From: Pyrrhosoma nymphula
Lineage: Eukaryota > Arthropoda > Insecta > Odonata > Coenagrionidae
Assembly: GCA_963573305.1 (NCBI GenBank)
Contig: OY754333.1
Coordinates: 14,902,599 to 14,966,598 of the forward strand
Reading direction: 5' to 3'
Length of the DNA: 64,000 nt
Part shown: positions 36,750 through 47,520 of the stretch, one piece after another
Layout of the letters: each line of letters starts with the position of its first letter
How positions within the stretch are numbered: position 1 is the first letter of the stretch
The notes under the pieces: model-generated
What the model was told of the DNA's origin: nothing
What the model saw: the letters and a program-made list of their open reading frames with translations, nothing else
Database searches by the model: none
Made by a program: the position numbers and the translations under genes

Positions 36750-36899
36750 AACCTGAACCAACATAATTTTATGGTTCCATCTTCTTTCTAGATACTGTTT
36801 CGTGGACACAGACGCTTCGCTTTGTACAGACGACGTTTCTCCCGCTAAGTCTTTAGCCAAAATGGGCATCGATGATTGGGGGAAAATATTTTTCCTCAT
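36750..36899 (-). pseudogene. Possible hAT transposase C-terminal fragment
   Basis: The first 50 codons of a minus-strand frame read MRKNIFPQSSMPILAKDLAG, then ETSSVQSEASVSTKQYLERR, then WN. hAT transposases end in a dimerisation region of the form FPxLxxLAxDxLxIxxSSxxSExxFSxxGxxxxxxRxxL. The spacing of FP, LAKDL, SS, SEA and the Arg pair agrees. Usual signature residues are partly lost (the Phe after SEA is Val). No upstream RNase H-like core was recognised. The call is a short, diverged match made by eye. Confidence 0.4.
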
Positions 36900-37959
36900 C
36901 TTTGAACTAAAGATGGTAAGTTAAATAGTTAGCCAGACATTGATATGGATGTTCTCCTCCATACTAGATCTTTGGCCTGAAGACGCCACCAGGAATAGCC
37001 GGATAAACGTCTGTAAAAAGCAATAACGCGAGAAGAAGACCAGAATAAGAAGACCCACTCACTTCATAAACGTTGCGGAAACCTTAGAGACAACAAATAA
37101 TGGGACAACAAATAATCCTCAATCTTTAATAAAATAGGCGTGAAAATTTCTCAATTTGCAACTGTACTTTTATTTCTGATGCTTTAAGTCATCGTGCAAA
37201 TGCCAGTTAGCGACAGAGCTATAGTGAACAATGAATTATGAAGAGCCAGAACAGGATCCTCTAAATGTTCCTTCATTTTATGAATATTGATAGGCAATTA
37301 CTAGAGACAGGAAAAAGTCATAAACGTCATAGTCATAGTTTTTTATCATTAAACAGCCTGTTTTTGGCAAAAAGTCACGAAATGCGACTGCGGATTACAC
37401 GCCTTAAAATAGGAGTAATCACTTCAGGCTTAAGTATTCACTCCAGGTACATGTATCGAAGGGTCCAGTGAGGAAGAAAAGTTTCTGACAGAAACATAGG
37501 GAACTGGGGAAAAAGAGAGTAATGACATAGGATAGTGAAAAGAATTGGCATTTAGGAAATGTAAGAAAGAAAGTCGTGGGATATTTAGTTTTGGAGTAAT
37601 GATATTTTAAAAATGACGTAAATTGAGATATTTTTGTGACATTTTGACGCCATATTGCGATGTTTTTATATATACCGGGAGAGGGATACGGACTAATTGC
37701 ACATCTAATATGTGGACATACCCCGCCCTCCAACAAAATTTCGGGCGTGTGGAGTGAAACAGGTGTGATAGGAGCGCGGCTGGGAAATGGCCATTTTCAG
37801 ATGAGAAAAGGGCATTTCTGGGTGTTGAGGAAAGGCAAAATGCAGTAATGAGAACACGTGAAGACGGAAATTGACATTTTTCAGTGGTGAAAAACGGGGA
37901 AAAGTGAGTAAATGGGCATAATGGGAGGCCAATGGAAATGGACGTATATTTAAAACATT
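36900..37959. other. AT-rich DNA up to the tandem array
   Basis: No repeat or coding remnant was recognised. Both strands carry short frames between 37607 and 38086 that partly run into the array. Confidence 0.35.
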
Positions 37960-38856
37960 CCCCGAGTGGGTTGGTAATTGGAGGGTGGTGTAGTTGCAGT
38001 GTGGTTAATGTTTTAGCGTATTTTTTTAAAGAAAAAATCTTCGGAGTAGGCTGGTGATTGGAGGGGGTTGTGGTTAATGTGGTCAAAGTTGTAGCGTATT
38101 TTTTTAAATTATAAAAATCCCTCGAGTGATTTGGCGATTGAAACGGGGTATGGTTCTAGTTTCGTAAATATTGTAACGAAATTATATTTAGAAGAAAATC
38201 CCCCGAGTAAGTTGGTGATTGGAGGGTGGCGTAGTTGTCGAGTGTTGAAAGTTATAGCGTATTTTTATAAATAAAAAAAACTCCGAACGGGTTTGTGATT
38301 CGAGGGGGGTGTGGTTGTAGTGTGGTCAAAGTTGCAGTATATAGTTTTAGGGAAAAAATAAACCCCCCGAGTGGGTTGGTGATTGGAGGGGGGTGTAGTT
38401 GCAGTGTCGTCAATGTTGTAGCAAATGTTTTTACAGACAAAATCCCCCGAGTGGTTTGCTGATTGTATTTGCAGTGTGGTCAATGTTGTAGCGTATTTTT
38501 TTAAAGAAAAAAATCCCCCGGAGTGGGTTGGTGATTGGAGGGTAGTGTAGTTGTATTTAGTTGAAAGTTGTAGCATAATTTTTAAATGAAATAAACGTGC
38601 ATGGGTTTGTGATTCGAGCGGAGTGTGGTTGTAGTGTGGTTAATGTTGTAGCATATTTGTTTAAGGAAAAGAATTCTCTTAGTGGGTTGGTTATTGGAGG
38701 GGGTGTAGTTGTAATGTCGACAATGTTGTTGCAACTTTTTTAAAGAAAGAATCACCCGAGAGGGTTGGTGATTAGAGGGGGGTGTAGTTGTAGTGTGGTG
38801 AAGGTCGTAGCGTATTTAAAAAAATCCCCGAGTGGGTTGGTGATTGGACGGGGGAA
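37960..38856. repeat. Tandem array, about 80-bp units, 11-12 copies
   Basis: The unit starts CCCCGAGTGGGTTGGTGATT, continues GGAGGGGGGTGTAGTTG, then AGTGTGGTCAATGTTGTAGC, and ends with GTATTTTTTTAAAGAAAAAA. Starts are at about 37960, 38041, 38120, 38200, 38281, 38363, 38444, 38514, 38596, 38675, 38754 and 38825. The eighth interval is short because the 38444 unit has an internal deletion, and the last unit is truncated. Copies differ by many point changes and small indels, so the array is old. The G-rich half on the plus strand has several closely spaced G runs. Minus-strand frames here (TTLQLHPPPITNP repeats) are just translations of the unit. Confidence 0.95.
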
Positions 38857-39170
38857 GCGAAGAGGTGTAACTGCTCGACTGCTGCGCCATCTCGGAGAAA
38901 TATGAGGAAAAGGTCAGATTTTCGGACTAGACGTCGAGAAAGAAATGCACTTCGCAGACAGATTTAAGTGAATGGATTTTGAAAAGAAAAGGGTTAATGA
39001 ATAAAATGATATTCTAAATGCGCTTATGTAGCATAGAAAAGTATATGAAGTAGGTGGTTGAAGGTGAGCGGAAAGCAGGTGCATTGGAGGAAATCGCAGA
39101 CAGGACGATTCGATACAAATTCCCCTCTCCATATCGGGAAATAAAAATTAAACTTTGTAATGGTCCACTA
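38857..39170. other. Unassigned DNA after the array
   Basis: It begins with a more complex CTGCTCGACTGCTGCGCCAT phrase and then becomes AT-rich. No family was recognised. Confidence 0.3.
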
Positions 39171-39183
39171 AATTGATTTATTT

Positions 39184-39389
39184 CTAACGACCAGGGTTTC
39201 ATAACTTAGTGACATCTTCAGCTACATTGTTAATTTTTACATCCGTATCTATATATACAGAAATCCTGGTGGTTAGGGTTAAGAGGGGAAAGTAGGGGGA
39301 TAATTTCTTTTGAACCACTTAACCTATAGCAACTATACGGTTCATAATATAAGTTTCAATGTTAAAGTCAAATAAATGTCATACTTGTA
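39184..39389. repeat. Palindromic repeat with ACCAGGGTTTC core
   Basis: CTAACGACCAGGGTTTC (39184-39200) pairs with the inverted CTAACCACCAGGATTTC at 39260-39276, two mismatches in 17. The interior has AGTGACATCTTCAG. Further on, AATAAATGTCATACTTGT (39371-39388) is an exact 18-base match to the arm of the hairpin at 18.8 kb. I infer that both belong to one repeat type. Confidence 0.5.
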
Positions 39390-42300
39390 GCTAAAGTATC
39401 ACGAAATGACAGAATTTAAAAAAATAGATATCATGAAACAGGAAAATAAAAGTCATGAAAATCATAGAATAAATGTCATGAAATGTAAAAATACAATTCA
39501 TAAACAGTCTCTCGCAATTACTCTGTCTCCGATTTTAAGATCGAACACTGCCGGAGGTACTTGGAGAGCACATTGAAGTATTCACTTAAGTTGTAAATGA
39601 GTTTACACAAATAATATCTTATTCACTTCCTTGACTCAAGCGTAGACCTTCTTAAGGGGAACCCAATAACCTAGTCATCGTGCTTTTTCGTTCCCATCGC
39701 TGTATGTTGCATAATTGGAATATTATATAAAACTGTAATATGAAACGGGCATTAAACCTAATTGTAGCAGGAAAAAGAACACTTTTCCGGCCTGTGATTC
39801 ATACTTACGAATCTTGTTCTTCTCTCCTGCTCCTAGTAGGTCCATCCTTTTCCACCACAAGGGTGCATGGTTCCTCTACTTCCTCTTCCTCTCTGCCTTC
39901 CCTCTCTCCTTTCTTCATTTTTTCGACCATCCTGTTACGACTGTCCTTCTTCCTGCTCCCTTTCTAACTTTTGACTTCCTTCCGCCGACGATGTCATCTC
40001 TTGATAATTTTCTTCCCCGCTGTTTCCTTTCTTTGCCATCCCCCTTTTTCTTTGGCTGCATTTTTTTCTTCTCTTGGTTCTCTTATTATAATTAAAAATT
40101 AACAGCCGAATGAACTCTGTGAATTGGCCCGTGATCAAAATTCTTTTCTCATTGAAAATTGAGAATAAATTACGTGGCAAAATGTACATGAGAATATTTC
40201 ATTCTTTTTAACAAAGAACATCCATTTTCTGCCTGTAAGAAATCGAAATCTTTCTATCCGTACCACTGGTGAACGGCTAAGGATTCCGCGATGTATCTGT
40301 ATTCTCTAAAATTTCTCATAGTTATCGTAGCTGCCTACATCCGCAGGTATTGCGGAAATTTCTGATCGAAAATAACGGCGTATTGAAAGAGAATCCAATG
40401 GTGCTACACTTATGAACCTCTGTAACAATACTTTCCACTATCCGTAACATTTTTGAAGTAAAATTTAGCTTTGCGAACTGCCAGGGTGATATTATTTCTC
40501 TTCTATAATCACCAGTGAATGATATTGCAGCGACGTATAGGACTCAAATTTGGAAATTACCTTTTGACTTCATTTCAATGAGAACTTTGCCCTTATCAAT
40601 CAAAAATATGTGTATCATAACTTAGTTGCACTTCATCATATCAGAATTTAATAAGGAATCAAGCCTGAAACAGTCAAATGTATTAGTGGAACTTGTTTGT
40701 AAAGAGTATAACACAAGAGCGAGGGAACTGTAGAAGGGAGAAGAGAGGTGAGACTAAAGGGATAATTCCTCCAGAAGTCCTTTGGTACCTAAGCCCACTC
40801 TTCAACGCTTGATTCACCCTCGGAAACCACTTATCTTCCGCAATTGAATGCCACCTAGTTTCAATATACCTATTAATGGATACCACACAACTTTAATTAG
40901 AGGTAAACTGGCTGAAATTCCTGTCATTTACTTCCTACAGCGTGAATATGCATAGTTTGGTTTTATGTTCGGCATCTTCGGTGATGAGTCTCAACATGAT
41001 CATTCTTTTGTGACTCTCCTCAATCTGAATCAAATTAGCGTGAGTAGGATGAAAGGAATCGAATTTGACCTTAAACCCTCTACGAGATCAAAGACTTCCT
41101 GCATATCTTGCTAACCCTAATGACGTTACACCTGCGATTTTCAGCATAATATTATATTTCCGCTGAATTCCTCCAGCCTTTGACGAAGTGTCCGATTCCT
41201 GCTTTTCACTAAGCCACCTCATCCCCCTGAGACAAACACACTGCTCCCGTCATTTCTCATTGATTCAATCTACTCTATCCCTCTTTCTCATTGTTTCCTC
41301 CCCAACTATTTAATGTCGTCCATCTACGCAACTGAATGTAATTGAAAGTTTACTCAAGTGAGAAAAGCACCGATATATTGCTGGCAAAAATATTTTAAAT
41401 GACTCATCGCTCAGAATGATGCTCAATATTTTTGGTGTGCTCTTTGTTGAGGATCTGCAATTTTAGTGCCACCAATGAAGATAAGTATTATTAATGATTA
41501 TTATTCTAAAATATTTTTTTTAATCTTCAAAGAGTAGACAGATACCATTGGATAAAGAATAGTCTCTCCGGCGCATGGAAGCAGTAAGCAAACAATGGGA
41601 ACATAATAGTAAAATGATGGCACAGTCAAACCCGATAAGCTTATGAGGAAATCTGAAATCCTTATTTGAGGGATTTTATGCTTAAGACATATTTTTCGGG
41701 TGATTGCTATTTTACAGGTATTTTGTAATGCATCTTCTTCTAACAAATTTAAAAATCTTTGCATTCATACCCATGACTGAAAGCCTACCATGTAGTAGAA
41801 AGCCGGAATTTGTTTACATTTTGGACCAAGCGACGCGTATACCCGAATATTCTCTTCTCAACTTAGTAAAAGCGGGTTTAATGCATGCAAAATATTGGCC
41901 GTTGTCTCTTTAGTGTTTTTAGCTTAAGATAATCTGGTTCCAGACACATTTGGCAGCATTTTGTAAAAGTTAGATTAAATTCCTCCTTGTTCATGCTAAA
42001 ATCAAGGCAGCTATTTCGATTTTTTTCTTTTTTACTATTTTTTATTCACGCTGCATCATTATAGGTTTTTTTCCGGTTTGAAATGCAAAAAAGACGTGAT
42101 GTTGTCAGATAGGAAGCTGAATTTAAAAACTTTCTTTTCCTTTGTAATGTTATCAACCATAAATTCTTTTTCGAGTTTTAAATTATTTCTCTGAGTTAGC
42201 ATCTAAATAAAATGAAAGAATTAATTATTAATGAAATACTTGAAGTATTAAAATTGAGCCAGGCTCACCATCAATACGGTTGAGTTACCCAGAGGGAATC

Positions 42301-42550
42301 AAAAACATATTCATCTCTACTTAGCGTATCAGGGCTCCCATGAATCCTCTCATATACCCCTACCGTCCATCTTCTGTTTCCATGGGAATTTTACGTTATG
42401 AACCACGGATCACAGTCTCCTCTGAATAATGCCTCGTCCCCCTAAAATCTTCAACGTTTCCCAAAATAGCGCTCGCATATGCTTGTTTTAATAACGCTTC
42501 GATCCGCTGAGGCCGTCAGTCGAAAATTCGGCCGCAGCGCCCACGCGCTC
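39390..42550. other. AT-rich DNA, no supported gene
   Basis: A C/T-rich patch lies at about 39800-40080 with overlapping low-complexity frames. A minus-strand frame at 40683-40886 (ETRWHSIAEDKWFPRVNQAL) is less biased but matches nothing I know. Confidence 0.35.
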
Positions 42551-42615
42551 TTCCTGGGGCTTTTAGGTAGATTTCGAAGACATACTATGTATTGTAGTCG
42601 TTACCAAGGGCCATA

Positions 42616-42616
<1 letters not shown>

Positions 42617-42677
<61 letters not shown>
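42617..42677. repeat. (TA)n microsatellite, about 30 units
   Basis: An uninterrupted TA dinucleotide run of 61 bases. Confidence 0.97.
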
Positions 42678-42680
<3 letters not shown>

Positions 42681-42960
42681 TTTTTTGTAAACAATTTAAA
42701 TGCCGTTATTTTGCAGCAATGACTTCCAGACTTAAACATAAAATCTAAAAGTGCATAATCTCGGTCAAGTTCGTTATTGAGCAAAATCTGAGCAAATGGT
42801 TAGAATTGGGGTGTGATAAGATAAGGTTAGAAAGGATTGCATATGGGGATTTTTTTTAAATCAGAAAAAGGCCCATGTCTCCCTTAGTTTAAAACAATGA
42901 ATTTTTTTAGGTTTATTATAATTTCTAAGAATATTGCTAATAATTTTTATTTGAAACGTT

Positions 42961-43505
42961 TTTTATTACACCAACGAATAGCTCAATGGGTGGAAAATTA
43001 GGGGTTGAAGGATGAAAAAATTCATAACTCCCTTATTATTTACAATTACAAAATCCGTTTAAAGTTATCTGAACTTGTCAATACAATATCTACAACTTTG
43101 GTTTCACACATTTTTTGTGCAACCAGCCGTTATTGCAAGGGGAGGCAATATTACCTATTTGTATTTTAGAGGTAGAAGGATAACAAAAATCACAACTCCT
43201 TTATTATTAACTGTAAAAAAAACTTTAAAGTTATCTGAAATTGTCAAAACCATGTCTACAAATTTTGTTTAAAACATTTTTTTGTACGACCAGCCGTTAT
43301 GGCAAAGGGTGGCGATGTTACACATTTGTATTTTAGGGGTTGAAGGACTAAAAAAATCACAACTACCTTATTATTTACATTACAAAATCCGTTTAAAACT
43401 ATCTGAAATTGTCAATACAATATCTGCAACTTCTGTTTCAAGCATTGTTTTACGAACATCCGTAAATCCAAGTGATGGCAATGTTATCTATTTGTATTTT
43501 TAAAT
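42961..43505. repeat. Tandem repeat, about 168-bp unit, just over 3 copies
   Basis: Anchors such as TTAGGGGTTGAAGGA at about 43000, 43168 and 43335 are spaced 167-168 bp. Shared words in each unit are CACAACTCC then TTATTATT, AAAGTTATCTGAAATTGTCA, ACATTTTTTTG and the CCAGCCGTTAT phrase. The last copy stops at TTTGTATTTT near 43500. Units differ by about one base in six to ten by eye. The short plus frames crossing the array are translations of the unit. Confidence 0.9.
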
Positions 43506-44326
43506 ACATTATCGAATTTTTAACTCTTGCAAAATAGTATTTTAATGCACTGTCTTAAATTCGAAAAATTTCCGAGTAGGTCAATTTTCTTTTTCTCATT
43601 AAAATATGAAATAGTTGAGCTAAGAGTTTGCTTTTTGAACTAAAATGAAGCCAAATCTTCATTTTTCATAATTTATTTAACCGATTTGTCTCAATAAACA
43701 GATAAACAGAGAAGTTTGAACTTTTTGCGTAAAAATTACGCAATTTTAGAGCTTTTGCCATTTCCGTTGCTACGCATTTCTTTCATTGTTACCCAGCCTA
43801 GCAATACGCATTACAGGCTAATAAACTTATGTTTCAGGGCAAATAAATTTCCAAACAACTAAAATATATCTAGAAATAATAAAGGTCGATAAAATGGAGC
43901 CTTTACGAAAATTTAAGGTCTCACTAGTCACCGAGGGAGGTTTTTAGTTTTGAAAGGAAGCGGCCGCCCCTGGAACTTTCAGTCGGGGTGAATATTTTGC
44001 GGCGATTCAGCGCTAGTCAGCGGCAGAGAGCGTCCTGACGTCATGATTTCAAAAGACATGTTCTCATTGGTTGATTTCCGCCGCCATCTAAAGCTCATGT
44101 ATGTACTACAGTGCTTATTTGCCTCCAATGCATCATGCCAATGAATCACACAATTTTACCGCCCAGGTGGCGCGCGGCAATACATATTTGACTACAACTC
44201 GGCCAATATCAAGTTGGTTGCACTGAAACTTGCGTGCATACTTCATCCGAGTGCAATTCTGCTACTCGTATTGTTTGCTGGCAGATATTTATATGAACTT
44301 CGAAATATGAACTTCGAAATCTACCT

Positions 44327-46650
44327 GCGCCTGTAGCCCAATGCCGAAAGGGAATGTTTTTAGTTGGTGTGTGTGCTCAGGAATTTCAAGAGCTCGGATG
44401 ATCACTTGAAGGGTGAAAGGGTGGCTATAAGGAAAGTCCACCCGAAAAGGGCTTTTTGCATACATCCCGATAGAATAAGACTCCTTAGGGGAGAGAATGG
44501 GATGAGTCGAACTAGTGGAGGACTGTGAAATCTAAAGGGAGGCATTATCGGTGCGAGAGGAGAGCAGGATAGTTGCAAGGTGTGGGGGAATGTGGCTGAG
44601 ACTCGTGCTCCGAATCAGAATTCTCAGGGGACAAGGATTTTGACCAATTAGTAATGGCTTTTATCTATAGGTCTTGATGGAGGCTTCTGTTGAGGGCTCT
44701 AGTTGAACCAACTACTTTCCGGGATGTCTTCCGCGGGGTACCACCTTACTTTACGACACTTTGCTTGACGTTGCGGCAGGTATCTTCAAGTTTCAAGTGC
44801 TACTTGCAAGATTTGGTTCATTAATAGATACAGGATTCCAGTATGGCTAGGTGTGCCCTGATTCGTGGATTTATGGTTGTATCTAATAGGTGTATCAAAA
44901 TTTGTTGGCAATCAGCTTTGAAGTGTGTAATGTCAGTAATAGGAAAGTATTCAAGATTCGTGGGACACAGGGACAATACATCCGTCTATAATTCTACGCC
45001 TTTGAGTCCTCTGTGTGCTCACCGGTGATTGATTCACCGGCGAAATCTGCAATAAAGTACAGCATTGCTTATACTGTGTTACATTTTTTTAAATTTTTAA
45101 ATAAGCTAAACTTTAACACTAGAAAGAAGTCCTTAATTTTATCACTCTTTGGCACGATGAGACAAAAGTTTTCCCAAAGTATGCGTAATAACTGAGCGTA
45201 TTATTGATTTTATTTGCCCAAACAACAATATGGTGAAAAATAAATAAATTTGAACTCGTAAACATTACAAAAAATCCTTTTGTTCCTATTTGTTAGAAAT
45301 CAACTTTTTTATAAACATATAAAATAAGTTATAAATAAAGGTTTATAACCTATTGTATTGTTTCGGAATGGCAGATAATTCTTTTTATGTTAAATATTCT
45401 TACACATTAAAATGTTGGAATAGTAAGAATGAATTCCGTTGTTTCCCCCTTATAAGTTCTTATTACGTTCTAAAATAATCTTTATTTGCATTAAGGCATT
45501 TTTTCTGAGTGCTAAAAAAATGAAAGGCCCTCTTCATCACAACAGTTATCTTGATAAGAAAATGTATACCTTATTGGCTAATGCCTGTACCATCATAAAT
45601 CCACATGTTGATCGTACTTTCACTCCAGAGGTGGTATTTTACTTTCACGCTCCACTACTTTCACCAAGTAGAAGATATAAAGTTACATTGCCGCGGGTAA
45701 ATGACTCCTAAGCTTTATTCCTCAGGAGGCAAAATAAGACGGCTTTCTTGTATTCATTTTAAGTCCCTTGATACAGGGGAGTTTCGGTATTATCATTTTG
45801 TAAAAAAAAGAGCGAGAGCGCGTGAGCTATTTAACTTTTTCCGGACTTTTCCGGTGGTAACGATGCTATCAAGAGAGTCTCACTTGTGGTATAGGGTGTG
45901 CTCTTAGAAAGGGGTGTACTCTGATGGCAGCCTCATGGGAATAGGAGAGTTTTGAAGAGAAGCAGTGGGGAGGGGCGAATCAGACTGCATGAGTACGCCA
46001 CCATGGTTCAGCATGCAGAGGAGAAGGGTCTTAGAGCTCACATAGGTAATGATGAGTCTCATTTACTCTGTACTTTTCTCATCATTGGTCTCCGGCCCTC
46101 ATTTGTCACGTGTATTTTTCAAATGTTTTTTGGATTATGCTTGCATGGCAGGCATTGTTAAATCCCACCCTCCTTTGCATTTATATGAATTTATAATTGC
46201 ATACCGTTACAAGTTACAAATATTATTTATGTATTTATTCAAAATTGATAACCTAGGAAACATTTTAAGGGGCACCATCCTACCCCGTCCGGTTCATTAG
46301 ATAGATTGGACATTTCATCTTTATTTTACCCTACCTTAATCGGCGGACCAATATTAGAAATACTTGTACAATCACATAAATCGCTCGCAATGTCTTCTAA
46401 TAATACAATCGACCTAATTAGAAGGTATAAATATTATTTATACTTTCTCAGAAATTTTAAAAACTAATCCACTGTTTGCTGCGTACTCCGACCTCTTCAT
46501 TGCAATGACAAGTAGACGTTTTTATTTCTTAATCTAAACCAATAAAAATCAGTGGACTACTATAATAAACATTTCTACAAGAGAACAATGGTGTGTGGGA
46601 GGCGGGTGATTGATGATGTGAAATCTTAGTTTATCGGAGACCAAAGAGCA
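44327..46650. other. Mixed AT-rich DNA, no supported gene
   Basis: A small hairpin (CCGGTGA/TTCACCGG) lies at about 45020-45041. Plus-strand frames of 60-90 codons between 44843 and 46300 have no domain or family match. Confidence 0.35.
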
Positions 46651-46659
46651 GCTAGTATT

Positions 46660-46960
46660 AAAGCCGAAGTAAAGAGAAGGGAGGACCGAAAGTTATGGGG
46701 GGGTATCGGAGCGGCAAAGCAGTTGTCTTAGCCGCAAGGGTGAGGAGGAGACAGGGGCCAAGCGAATCGCAGTTCCCTCTCACATTTCCTTTTATCCGCA
46801 CAAAGGGCGAATGTGAGTACGCGTGGGGTTCTAAAAGAAGAGGCCAAACACTGTTCTCTCGCTCTCTCTTTCTCTTTCATTGTGGATTTGGGAACGGATA
46901 TGAGAGAGGAATAGGTCAAAAGGGCGAGAATCAAAAAGGATCAGACGTAGACGCCGATGG
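46660..46960. other. GC-rich island, mixed composition
   Basis: A short GC-richer block with purine-rich left half and CT-rich words on the right. The 115-codon plus frame has no domain. Confidence 0.4.
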
Positions 46961-47129
46961 TTCAGTGCAATCCGTAATTTTTTTTTATAAAAGTTGTGCC
47001 CATTGTCTTTGTTTCGTTTCTTTTTTCGTCGTGATTGTTTAAGTCGACTTCAAAATGCAGACATAATGTCCATCGTTAACCGCTGTTGTGGCCGCAAGCT
47101 CTTGTACTGAAGTTTGTGCATTTGGAAAG

Positions 47130-47520
47130 AAAATATCATCGTTTTACTCCTTAGACTGCAACCATAAAACAACAGCTAATTTTCTGTAAAATTATCCCGC
47201 ATCCCATTTGATCACTTGCAAAAAGGCAGTTCAAAAGGAAAAGTGTGAAGAATTCTTTGAACTTATCTAACATTTAACCCTTGAGTTGTTCCGTATGGCT
47301 TTTTAAAAGACCATGTAATGATGTGTGGGAATTCGAGAAGTCAATACCTTCGTTCTGTTCCTTTAACTGCAACCATGAATCAAGAGATAGGATTCTGAAA
47401 TAGGATCCGGCATGCCATTCGATGATATTTAAAGAGGCAGTTTAAAATCGAAAGTGCGAAGTCGTTGAGCTGATCTCACATTGAGCCCCTAAGTGGTGAG
47501 ATTTGGATTATGTAAAAGAA
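47130..47520. repeat. Diverged tandem duplication, 211-bp spacing
   Basis: ACTGCAACCAT at 47155 and again at 47366 start two alignable segments. They share, in order, a CCCGCATCCCATT/CCGGCATGCCATT phrase, a Gly-rich GGCAGTT, AAAGTGYGAAG and an ACATTTAACCC/ACATTGAGCCC phrase followed by GTTGT or GTGGT. The copies are strongly diverged. Confidence 0.65.

Larger units (their letters stand above)
42565..44326. repeat. Block flanked by 15-bp inverted repeats
   Basis: AGGTAGATTTCGAAG at 42565-42579 recurs exactly inverted at 44312-44326, and a looser GGGCT match lies outside each. Between them are a long (TA)n tract, a 168-bp tandem repeat and a complex GC-moderate end. This could be a 1.76-kb non-autonomous element or fold-back, but no target duplication or coding was seen, and a 15-bp match at this distance could be chance or two separate insertions. 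The word ATGAACTTCGAAAT is also duplicated directly at the right end. Confidence 0.4.

Noticed and set aside
38252..38576. Repetitive TTLQLHPPPITNP protein on the minus strand
   Set aside because: It follows exactly from the tandem unit and breaks wherever unit length changes.
37960..38856. CRISPR array
   Set aside because: Units are contiguous and diverged, with no unique spacers, in eukaryotic DNA.
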